From: Sphingobacterium sp. SYP-B4668
GTDB lineage: Bacteria > Bacteroidota > Bacteroidia > Sphingobacteriales > Sphingobacteriaceae
Assembly (NCBI RefSeq): GCF_027627455.1
Contig: NZ_CP115483.1
Coordinates: 4,526,001-4,590,000 of the forward strand
Length of the DNA stretch: 64,000 nt
Direction: 5' to 3'
Part shown: positions 44,099-51,816 of the stretch, piece by piece
How the letters are laid out: each line of letters starts with the position of its first letter
Position numbering within the stretch: position 1 is the stretch's first letter
The notes under the pieces: generated by a model
What the model was told of the DNA's origin: nothing
Seen by the model: only the letters and a program-made list of their open reading frames with translations
The model's database searches: none
Position numbers and translations under genes: made by a program

Positions 44099-45244
44099 CT
44101 AGGGCGTCACCACAATTTTTTTACCATCGACCTTGAACTTAATAGTACCGGTCATTTCCAATTTTTGAAGAATATCCTGAATATGCTGTCTCCGCAAAAT
44201 CCTTGCAGAATACTCTTTTCCTTGCATATCCCCATGATATTCGACCTGCACATCATACCACCGTGCCAACTGGGTCATAAGCTCCTTAATAGGCGTATTT
44301 TTAAAGTTGAAATAACCCTCTATCCATGCCAAATCGGCATTCAAGTCAGTCTCCGCGACAGTTACATAGCTTTTATCATCGCATACATCTGCCGACTGGC
44401 CAGGTTTTAACAAGACAGCATGTCCCGGTATAGACACCTTTACAGATCCTTCCAGAAGCGAAGTCCTTACCAAGTGAACAGTGTGTGTGTTGACGTTGAA
44501 CTTGGTGCCCAAGACCTGTATTTCCGCCCGATTAGCAGTAACAATAAAAGGGCGCATATTGTCTTTAGCAACTTCAAAATATACTTCACCACTTACCGTC
44601 ACCCGGCGCTGACCTTCCACGAAAGCGGTCGGAAACCGAATACTACTTTCGGCATTTAAAAAGACTTTCGTACCATCTGAAAGCACCATTTTATATTGTC
44701 CGCCTCTAGGTGTTTCCAAAGTGGAGTGGACCACCACATCCTTAGGGCTGGAATCTCTTCCTTCAAGCACAAGACTTCCATCCACAATGTTAAAAAAATC
44801 GGCGGTATTGCCATCTTGCTCTTCATCTCCCAAAGAGATGACACGCCCGTCCGACATTCTCAATATGGCTTGATCAGACCCTGGCACAATCATTTCATCT
44901 ACTGAAGAAATGAAAGCAGCTGTAGCTGGTTGTTCTTGATAATACCTATAACCTAGTACACTTATCGTCAGGATAGCACATATGGAGGCGGCTATAGCAA
45001 CTTTTTTGAAGGAGAAGAACCTAGGTACAGTATCCACCTCACCAACATCCACCTGATGGCCTACCGCTATCTTTGTTTTAAAAAGAATACGTTCAAGTGC
45101 AATCTCAACATCGCCCAACTCGTCGCACTCTACGTTGGTATGGTCCTTAGACCTATACCATTCCAAAAGCTGCGCTCGCTCTAATTCAGTAGCTGTACCA
45201 AGCGTATATCTTTCAATAAGAATATGCAATTCCGAATCCGTCAT
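44099..45244 (-). CDS. FecR-family anti-sigma factor
   Basis: This 381-residue inner-membrane regulator holds the ECF sigma factor inactive until SusC signals. From the ATG at 45244 (MTDSELHILIERYTLG) it has a cytoplasmic sigma-binding part, one membrane segment (about 95-115, IAASICAILTISVLGY), the periplasmic FecR domain (TPRGGQYKMVLSDGTKVFLN, VSGEVYFEVAKDN, VLGTKFNVNTH, LLEGSV) and a DUF4974-like end (FNFKNTPIKELMTQLARWYDV). A longer reading to 45298 adds 18 hydrophobic residues and is rejected. It lies between the sigma gene and susC. Confidence 0.93.
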   Translation of the reverse strand: MTDSELHILIERYTLGTATELERAQLLEWYRSKDHTNVECDELGDVEIALERILFKTKIAVGHQVDVGEVDTVPRFFSFKKVAIAASICAILTISVLGYRYYQEQPATAAFISSVDEMIVPGSDQAILRMSDGRVISLGDEEQDGNTADFFNIVDGSLVLEGRDSSPKDVVVHSTLETPRGGQYKMVLSDGTKVFLNAESSIRFPTAFVEGQRRVTVSGEVYFEVAKDNMRPFIVTANRAEIQVLGTKFNVNTHTVHLVRTSLLEGSVKVSIPGHAVLLKPGQSADVCDDKSYVTVAETDLNADLAWIEGYFNFKNTPIKELMTQLARWYDVQVEYHGDMQGKEYSARILRRQHIQDILQKLEMTGTIKFKVDGKKIVVTP

Positions 45245-45306
45245 TATTAGGTATAATTTAAGGGTAAGTACGACAAGGAAGGAATTACCCTTAGTCAAAT
45301 TTCGAT

Positions 45307-45894
45307 TTATTCAAAAAAATCAGACAAAACACTAGAAATCAGCAGGATAAAAACACCCCTATCTTTTAGGCTCTTGCGAACTGACTTCAGGGCCTTTGTG
45401 AGATGGGCCTCGACGGTTTTTTCGGATACATTTAGTTTTTCCGCTATTTCTCGGTTATTGAGTCCTTCCTGACGACTCAACACATATACTTTGCTACACT
45501 TTTCAGGCAATTGCTCAACAAGCCCATCCACAAATTCTTGCAGGAATTTAGCATGTAATCGCTCTTCGAAAGTGGAGTACTCAGGCTGATAATTTTCAAG
45601 CACAATCTCCTCCCGTCTACGCGTCTTATAAATAGCCTTGAAAATTGAAAATTTAATTGCGGTAGCCAGATAGGCTTGGAGTTTTTCAACAGTAATTAAC
45701 GCCCTTCGTTCCCATAACCCAACGAATACCTCCTGCACGATTTCTTCTGCCAACTCCCGGTCTCGGGAATAATTATATCCCATAATCAGCAATTTTTCAC
45801 TGTAGCGCCTGTAAATCTCGCTAAATGCCACTTCATCTTCCTCTTTGAGCAAAGCTGTCAATTCTTGATCAGATAGGATAGAATAATTGGCCAT
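45307..45894 (-). CDS. ECF sigma factor of the SusCD locus
   Basis: This 195-residue sigma factor would switch on the downstream susCD-sulfotransferase genes. Region 2 (ELAEEIVQEVFVGLWERR, LQAYLATAIKFSIFKA) and region 4 (LPEKCSKVYVLSRQEGLNNREIAEKLNVSEKTVEAHL) are complete. The C-terminal tail is a hydrophobic helix (GVFILLISSVLSDFF), a feature of many Bacteroidota FecR-paired sigmas. The ATG at 45894 is downstream of the -7 box at 45922-45915, so an upstream in-frame codon (45939) is rejected. It is divergent from the next gene. Confidence 0.94.
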   Translation of the reverse strand: MANYSILSDQELTALLKEEDEVAFSEIYRRYSEKLLIMGYNYSRDRELAEEIVQEVFVGLWERRALITVEKLQAYLATAIKFSIFKAIYKTRRREEIVLENYQPEYSTFEERLHAKFLQEFVDGLVEQLPEKCSKVYVLSRQEGLNNREIAEKLNVSEKTVEAHLTKALKSVRKSLKDRGVFILLISSVLSDFFE

Positions 45895-45914
45895 GGCATA
45901 AACTGGTATACTGA

Positions 45915-45922
45915 CAAATTTA
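45915..45922 (-). promoter_or_regulatory. -7 element for the ECF sigma gene
   Basis: Minus-strand TAAATTTG matches TAnnTTTG and lies about 20 bp before the ATG at 45894. It decides the start codon choice. A matching -33 TTG is not evident. Confidence 0.5.
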
Positions 45923-46212
45923 ACTAAAATGCTTTGCATTCCCTAACATCCACTAGAGATAAAATGTAGGCTAGCGCAGATTTCATTCTGCTCGCAATTA
46001 ATTATGCTATTCTTATAAGAAAATTTTCAAATGAAAAACATCGAAACCCAACCCTCAATATGGTTGCTGTTCTAATCACACGATTACCCTTAGCTTCGTT
46101 AAAGATTATATCGATTGTTGCACCATGTAGAACTCATATCCTGACTATTTCAGATGGAGATATCAGTATCTCTTAAAAAACATGTACTTTAGGTTAAAAA
46201 AACATAAAAACA

Positions 46213-47229
46213 ATGAGGCATACCTTATACTCCTTCCTGCTATTGCTCACTTGTTTGAGCTCCTATGCTGCCGCACAGACAAAAGAGGACCTCAAAAAGA
46301 AATACGAAAACAGCGATCTCCATAAGGAAACGGAGAAGAAGATGAGGAACAAGCAGACCTATCCAGATAGTATCATTCTAGCACCACTTCACTTTACCAA
46401 CTCCTTTGTCAATTTAGATAGTAACGTAAATGATTTTCAATCCTTCAGTATCGATGTCGAAATTCAAAACAACATCCCCGATGACTATGCCTTCTATATA
46501 TCACCCTTCAACATCAGCCTAAATGGAATACCTATCTATGGGGGCATTCAAACACATTCGGATGGGCACAGTGTCAAAGATGACAGTTATCAACAGATTG
46601 GAAGGGGTGGTATTTTTTCACGGTGGTACGAGCGAAATAAAGAAGCTACGCGAACCCATGGATACTATAACAGCAGCGATGGTGAAGGAGACTTCATAAG
46701 TGTCCGAAACAAAGTAAACTGGAATAAAGGCAAATATCGCTTAAAACTGACTAAAGCTGAATATATTCCAGGGAAGTCGATTGCCGACAAATTCTCGCCC
46801 AAAGATTTATACTTTGCTTGGGGTGACATGGAACATACATGGGTGACCTACACCGTCGAAAACCTTGATAGTAAAAAAGTTGACACCATCGGATCGTTGG
46901 CTTTTCCTGGGAAGAAACTGACAATGAGCAAAACCATCATCTATTTTACAGAACAATACCATAAAGCGTTTGATTTTGCAGCAACCGACCGTAAGCTTGG
47001 TGCAGGATATCTTCACTACAAAAAAATACCGACTATTGACATGACACTAAGCAATTTAAAGATTAACGAAACGCTATTTATCCCCAGGGAAATCAAAACC
47101 CATCACAATCGAACACATCATCCCGATCAAGATCAAATTAAAATGCCTATGCCCATTTTGTCAATAGATCGATATGATGCATCCACTGGCATTCTGACCT
47201 ATTGCATAGGTAGGTTGGTCCATTGGTAG
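46213..47229 (+). CDS. Secreted protein, possibly DUF3472-like, unknown function
   Basis: This 338-residue protein has a signal peptide (MRHTLYSFLLLLTCLSSYAAA) and a beta-rich mature part. IYGGIQTHSDG and RGGIFSRWYERNKEATRTHGYYN recall the DUF3472 group of secreted, carbohydrate-related proteins, but the match is weak by eye. The end (GILTYCIGRLVHW) is complete before a stop. It is divergent from the ECF sigma gene of the SusCD locus, with 318 bp between their starts. A link to that locus is only positional. Confidence 0.65.
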   Translation: MRHTLYSFLLLLTCLSSYAAAQTKEDLKKKYENSDLHKETEKKMRNKQTYPDSIILAPLHFTNSFVNLDSNVNDFQSFSIDVEIQNNIPDDYAFYISPFNISLNGIPIYGGIQTHSDGHSVKDDSYQQIGRGGIFSRWYERNKEATRTHGYYNSSDGEGDFISVRNKVNWNKGKYRLKLTKAEYIPGKSIADKFSPKDLYFAWGDMEHTWVTYTVENLDSKKVDTIGSLAFPGKKLTMSKTIIYFTEQYHKAFDFAATDRKLGAGYLHYKKIPTIDMTLSNLKINETLFIPREIKTHHNRTHHPDQDQIKMPMPILSIDRYDASTGILTYCIGRLVHW

Positions 47230-47664
47230 GTCAAATCATAGTCCATTTTTGCAATAGCATCATTTTTCAAATCGGAAAATGATGCTATAATTACAAAGGC
47301 TCTCCCTCCTTTTCCCGCAAATTTTACTTATTCTACTTATATTTGCTAATCAGCAAATTTTAAGTATAGACTATATTCATTAATGAATACAATTCAAGAA
47401 TACAACAGTGTTATCAAACATTGTCAACATCTTTTTATAAAAAAACCAAAGATTATGGCACCACAGGGCGCGAAATGCATATTTCTTTACTTACCAATTT
47501 ATCCTCATGAAAACACGCTGTATAAAACAAATTGAGGACAATAGAGGGACAACCATCCCTTCCGAAAGATTTAATGCCAACTGTTCTGTCTTTGCCTTAA
47601 TATAAAATGGAATTGGCCAAATAAGTTTAAATATCTACTTTTCAAAGTGGTAAAATAAAATAAC
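47230..47664. other. 435-bp intergenic region
   Basis: It holds a terminator (47254-47288) just after the secreted-protein gene. Another short dyad occurs at 47341-47358 (ATTTGCT-AATC-AGCAAAT). The rest is AT-rich with no gene or clear -7/-33 pair that I can support. Confidence 0.5.
47254..47288 (+). terminator. Terminator after the secreted-protein gene
   Basis: A perfect 13-bp stem, ATAGCATCATTTT (47254-47266) with AAAATGATGCTAT (47276-47288), has a 9-nt loop. The T-run after it is weak, so it may act as a moderate terminator. Confidence 0.7.
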
Positions 47665-48867
47665 ATGCAAAGTACGTACACTTCTCCATCAAAAAAACAG
47701 AGTCCCAACTACTTACTAGGGTTTGCCAGAATCATCACCGGCTTACTTTTTATTTTCTCCGGCTTAATCAAAGCCAATGATCCGACCGGATTTGGATATA
47801 AATTGGAAGAGTACTTCCACGTTTTCCACATGGATTTCATGAATGATTACAGCACGTTGATAGCCATTGCCATTTGCGGGTTTGAGATTATACTGGGAGC
47901 TCTTTTACTGTTTGGATTCTATGGTAGAAAGGTCGCTTGGGGACTATTATTACTAATTATCTTCTTCACCTTCCTAACCTTTTATTCGGCATTCTTTGAA
48001 GTAGTTACATCTTGTGGTTGTTTTGGCGATGCAATCCCATTGACACCTTGGCAATCGTTCTTAAAAGATTTGGTGTTATTGGCACTCATCCTTATTATAT
48101 TTGTGTACAGGGGGCAAATCAAATCTATTGTCAACGATGCATTTACAAAAGGGCTATTGACCATAGCGATTATTGTAATCTCCTTAGGCATTGGTATTTA
48201 TACTACACATTATCTCCCGTTTATTGACTTCTTACCCTATAAAAAAGGAAATAACATCCCTGCTCTGATGATACTCCCTGAAGGAAAAGAAGGAGATGTA
48301 TATGAGACCATCTATGCGATGAAAAACACGAAAACAGGAGAAACCAAAAATGTCACCGATAAAGTGTACATGTCTGAAAAGATTTGGGAAGATAGTAATT
48401 GGGAAATCGTGGGTGACCCGTCGAGCAAGCTCATTAAAAAGGGATATGCTATCCCAATTCCCGACCTTATGATTACCGATAGTGAAGGGACAGACCGTAC
48501 CCAGGAACTCATCACCAACCCATACTATAATTTTGTCGTGGTCAGCAAAGACCTCACCAAGATGGATAAAAACGACCTAGAATCACTCAACAAAATTAAC
48601 CAGACTGTGAAACAGATTGCCGAAGAATATAATCTCCGTGCTGTCCTATTGACAGCCAGTTCATCTAATGACGCAGACTTTCTGAGCAAACAAATGGACC
48701 TGATATTTGAAATCTTCTATGCCGACCAAGTTCCATTAAAAAGCATGGTTAGATCAAATCCAGGTGTCTTACTTATGCAAAACGGAAATGTAATTAACAA
48801 ATGGTCGCATAACAACTTTCCGAGCGCAGAAAAACTAGTGTCTAAATATTTCAAAGAAGATAAATAA
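47665..48867 (+). CDS. BT_3928/DoxX-like membrane protein with thioredoxin-like tail
   Basis: This 400-residue protein begins with four to five membrane segments of the DoxX/MauE type (LGFARIITGLLFIFSGLIKA, GFEIILGALLLFGFYG). CGCFGD in the next loop (about 115-120) suggests a redox or metal site, as in MauE-like proteins. The C-terminal 130 residues are soluble and look like a thioredoxin-fold remnant without a CxxC (PGVLLMQNGNVINKWSHNNFPS). This is the architecture of the BT_3928 family. Its role is not known. aroK begins on the last base of its stop codon. Confidence 0.8.
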   Translation: MQSTYTSPSKKQSPNYLLGFARIITGLLFIFSGLIKANDPTGFGYKLEEYFHVFHMDFMNDYSTLIAIAICGFEIILGALLLFGFYGRKVAWGLLLLIIFFTFLTFYSAFFEVVTSCGCFGDAIPLTPWQSFLKDLVLLALILIIFVYRGQIKSIVNDAFTKGLLTIAIIVISLGIGIYTTHYLPFIDFLPYKKGNNIPALMILPEGKEGDVYETIYAMKNTKTGETKNVTDKVYMSEKIWEDSNWEIVGDPSSKLIKKGYAIPIPDLMITDSEGTDRTQELITNPYYNFVVVSKDLTKMDKNDLESLNKINQTVKQIAEEYNLRAVLLTASSSNDADFLSKQMDLIFEIFYADQVPLKSMVRSNPGVLLMQNGNVINKWSHNNFPSAEKLVSKYFKEDK

Positions 48868-49400
48868 TGGCAAAACCAATTTTTTTGATTGGCTACATGG
48901 GAAGTGGCAAGACGACTATTGGCAGAAAGCTAGCCAATAAGATGAATCTACCATTCATTGATCTCGACGAGGAAATCGTAAAACAGATCGGCATGCCAAT
49001 TGCCGAATATTTTGCAGCCAATAGTGAAGCAGACTTTAGGACAATCGAACGTGACTTCCTTCGTCAATTAGAATTACAAGAAGCCATCATCTCTACAGGT
49101 GGCGGCACTCCTTGCTTTCATGACAACATACAGTGGATTAATGATAATGGAATATCCTTGTATCTTAAGATGACACCAAAAAGCCTGTGGGATCGACTCT
49201 CGAAATCTGACGTAAAGAAAAGACCCATTTTAGAAGGGCTGACAGGTAAGCACTTGCTCACGTTTATCGAAGCAAAACTTGGCGATCGTGAGCCATTTTA
49301 CCAACAAGCACATATCATATTTGACAAATTGGACAGAAATCTTGACGAAATCATCAATTTAATCAACATACATCAAAAGGCTATAAATACATCAGCTTAA
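48867..49400 (+). CDS. aroK: Shikimate kinase
   Basis: AroK phosphorylates shikimate with ATP on the way to aromatic amino acids. The 177-residue protein has GYMGSGKTTIGRKLA (Walker A), FIDLDEEI, the shikimate-binding FRTIERDFLRQLE and STGGGTPCF, and DREPFYQQA near the end. Its ATG overlaps the preceding stop (TAATG), so it is coupled to the BT_3928-like gene. A glycerophosphodiesterase gene follows 15 bp later. Confidence 0.95.
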   Translation: MAKPIFLIGYMGSGKTTIGRKLANKMNLPFIDLDEEIVKQIGMPIAEYFAANSEADFRTIERDFLRQLELQEAIISTGGGTPCFHDNIQWINDNGISLYLKMTPKSLWDRLSKSDVKKRPILEGLTGKHLLTFIEAKLGDREPFYQQAHIIFDKLDRNLDEIINLINIHQKAINTSA

Positions 49401-49415
49401 ACAAATACCGTTTAT

Positions 49416-50360
49416 ATGAGAAAGAGTATACAGATCTTTTTATTCGCATTTATTTTAATCTCTACTGCCACTAGTTGTCTAGAGCTTGCCTCATCAAGCA
49501 AACCCTCTTTGACCCAGGGCACGATTTTCAATTTTAAATCGGCGAATGATCTCTATCAATTTCTGACATACGACGAAAAAAGATACCCATTAGTAAGTGC
49601 CCATCGTGGCGGACCGTATCCAGGATATCCTGAAAATGCCGTAGAGACCTTTGATTTCATTGCAAGTAAACAACCGTCTATCATTGAATGCGATGTCAGA
49701 CTTACGAAAGACTCCACTCTGGTGCTCATGCATGACGAAACCCTCGACCGCACAACAACCGGCGAAGGTCGCATCCTAGACCACACCTTTGAAGAACTAA
49801 AAGATTTGCGACTAAAGGATCAAGATGATAAAGTAACCAAATACAAGATTCCTACGCTGGATGAAGCCCTGAAATGGGGGGTGGGCAAAGTAATTTTCAC
49901 TTTGGACATCAAACCCGAAACACCGTACGACCTAGTGGTGAATGCCATTAGAAAAGCAAAAGCCGAAGCCTACGTAGTCATCATCACCTATAGTCCCAAT
50001 CAAGCGGGCCGCATATTCAGTCTAGCCCCCGACTTAATGATTTCGGCTTCCATTCGAAACTCAGGAGATCTACTCAGGCTCAATGATCGCGATATCCCTG
50101 ACAACAGACTTGTAGCATTTGTTGGGACGCGAGAACCAGACCCAAGCCTTGTCGAACTCCTACATGGTCATGGGATACCTATTATCCTAGGTACTATCGG
50201 TAACTTGGACAAACAGGCAACAGCAAAGGGTAATCAAGTCTACGCCGAATATATAGAAAGAGGTGCTGATATATTGAGCACCGATAGACCATTGGAAGCA
50301 GGCAAATCATTGAGGTACTATATCACTAAACGGGGGCTCAAATCACCTTTTATTCAATAA
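49416..50360 (+). CDS. Glycerophosphodiester phosphodiesterase lipoprotein
   Basis: This 314-residue envelope enzyme should hydrolyse glycerophosphodiesters to glycerol-3-phosphate and an alcohol. It has a lipoprotein signal (STATSC, Cys21) and the GDPD signature: SAHRGGPYPGYPENAVETF, IIECDVRLTKDSTLVLMHDETLDRTT, FTLDIKPE. It lies 15 bp after aroK and 3 bp before gldA, so the genes from the BT_3928-like protein through gldA are probably one transcript. Confidence 0.93.
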   Translation: MRKSIQIFLFAFILISTATSCLELASSSKPSLTQGTIFNFKSANDLYQFLTYDEKRYPLVSAHRGGPYPGYPENAVETFDFIASKQPSIIECDVRLTKDSTLVLMHDETLDRTTTGEGRILDHTFEELKDLRLKDQDDKVTKYKIPTLDEALKWGVGKVIFTLDIKPETPYDLVVNAIRKAKAEAYVVIITYSPNQAGRIFSLAPDLMISASIRNSGDLLRLNDRDIPDNRLVAFVGTREPDPSLVELLHGHGIPIILGTIGNLDKQATAKGNQVYAEYIERGADILSTDRPLEAGKSLRYYITKRGLKSPFIQ

Positions 50361-50363
50361 CAC

Positions 50364-51071
50364 ATGTCAATCGTTGTACAACAAATATGCAAGTCCTATC
50401 TCAAGCAACGAGCTTTAGACCATGTATCCTTTGAAGTCATCCCTAATCAGATAATGGGTTTTCTTGGTCCCAATGGAGCTGGAAAATCCACGACAATGAA
50501 AATCATTACCGGAATCATTCCCGCAGATCAAGGAGAAGTATTCATCAATGGCAAGAATATAAAGGAATCCGGAAATACATTAAAAAAAACAATTGGCTAT
50601 CTTCCTGAGCATAATCCCCTATATGAAGACATGTATGTCTTAGAGATTTTAGAATTCGAAGCCAATGTACACAAGCTCCCCAACAAAGTAGCTCGCATTG
50701 ATGAAGTTATACAAATGACAGGGCTACAATCCGAACGGCATAAAAAAATACAACAATTATCAAAAGGATATCGTCAACGTGTCGGATTGGCAATGGCTAT
50801 TATCCATGATCCAGCCATTTTGATTTTGGATGAACCTACATCGGGGCTAGATCCAAATCAAATACTTGAAATCCGTGCGCTCATTAGAGAATTAGGAAAA
50901 GAGAAAACCGTATTGTTCTCGACCCATATCATGCAAGAGGTTGAGGCAATCTGTGACAATATCCTCATCCTCAGTAAAGGCCGAGTTATGGACTGCTTAC
51001 CCCTAACCGAAATTCAACAAAAATATCCCCGAAAAACCATCGAAGAAGTATTCGTTCAATTAACACAATAA
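50364..51071 (+). CDS. gldA: Gliding-motility ABC transporter ATPase GldA
   Basis: This 235-residue ABC ATPase matches GldA, which works with the GldF/GldG membrane complex. It has GPNGAGKST (Walker A), the Q-loop region IGYLPEHNPLYEDMYV (EHNPLY is typical of GldA), the signature LSKGYRQRVGLAMA and Walker B ILILDEPTSGLDPNQI. An unrelated beta-barrel gene separates it from gldFG. No gliding is implied by this alone, since related non-gliding bacteria keep the genes. Confidence 0.92.
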   Translation: MSIVVQQICKSYLKQRALDHVSFEVIPNQIMGFLGPNGAGKSTTMKIITGIIPADQGEVFINGKNIKESGNTLKKTIGYLPEHNPLYEDMYVLEILEFEANVHKLPNKVARIDEVIQMTGLQSERHKKIQQLSKGYRQRVGLAMAIIHDPAILILDEPTSGLDPNQILEIRALIRELGKEKTVLFSTHIMQEVEAICDNILILSKGRVMDCLPLTEIQQKYPRKTIEEVFVQLTQ

Positions 51072-51137
51072 TTTTTGAAAACTTTATTGGGTTTGTCTTG
51101 TTTTATTATTGTTTAACAATAACAAAAACTCAAGATC

Positions 51138-51719
51138 ATGAAAAAATTATTTCTACCATTTATTTTATTACTAGGAACTGCTGGATTGGTTCAAGCTCAA
51201 AATCGGATCGAGACCACTCCACAGACTTCAGCAGATGTAGGTATGAAACCTATTGAGCAAGGTAACTGGATGATTGGAGGTTCGATCGGAAGCATTGGAT
51301 ATAGCTTTGAGGGCAAATCATTCAATGCGGGTATAAATCCACGTGCAGGTTATTTTGTGACCGACGGTTTAGCAATTGGAGCCGAAGCGTTGTTGGGACT
51401 GACAACTGTCAAAGATGAAGATAATCTTTGGAGCTACGGGATTGCTCCATTTGTACGATATTATTTTCCTGGAGGCGCAAGCTCGACAGGCCGCTTTTTT
51501 GGACATGGTTCAGTGGGTATTGCAGGCAGTTCACCTGGTGATGGCGCAACCATCACCGCAGGTGCAAATGTGGGATATGCGCATTTTATCACACAAACTG
51601 TAGCTCTAGAAGCAATGGCTGGCTACAATTACTCCAAAGCCAATATCAGCGGCGCGGATAAAGCAACTGGATTGGGCGTAAGTGTCGGTTTCCAAATTTA
51701 TCTTCCTGGAAAAAGATAA
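51138..51719 (+). CDS. Small outer-membrane beta-barrel protein
   Basis: This 193-residue protein has a signal peptide (LLLGTAGLVQA, cleaved before QNRIE) and a mature part of alternating hydrophobic strands and Gly, e.g. WMIGGSIGSIGYSF, NPRAGYFVTDGLAIGAEALLG, GANVGYAHFITQTVALEAMAGYNYS, ending SVGFQIYLPGKR. This is an eight-stranded OmpA/OmpW-like barrel. It lies between gldA and gldFG with its own terminator, so it appears to be an insertion into the gld order. Function is unknown. Confidence 0.85.
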   Translation: MKKLFLPFILLLGTAGLVQAQNRIETTPQTSADVGMKPIEQGNWMIGGSIGSIGYSFEGKSFNAGINPRAGYFVTDGLAIGAEALLGLTTVKDEDNLWSYGIAPFVRYYFPGGASSTGRFFGHGSVGIAGSSPGDGATITAGANVGYAHFITQTVALEAMAGYNYSKANISGADKATGLGVSVGFQIYLPGKR

Positions 51720-51733
51720 TTCATTCCATTTTA

Positions 51734-51769
51734 CAAGAACGTATTGATAAGGATGTCAGTACGTTCTTG
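51734..51769 (+). terminator. Terminator after the beta-barrel gene
   Basis: CAAGAACGTA (51734-51743) pairs perfectly with TACGTTCTTG (51760-51769), followed by CTTT. It separates the barrel gene from gldFG. Confidence 0.75.
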
Positions 51770-51816
51770 CTTTACCGCCTTCTATTTCCTAATTTCGAAG
51801 CAAAAAACAGGATATT

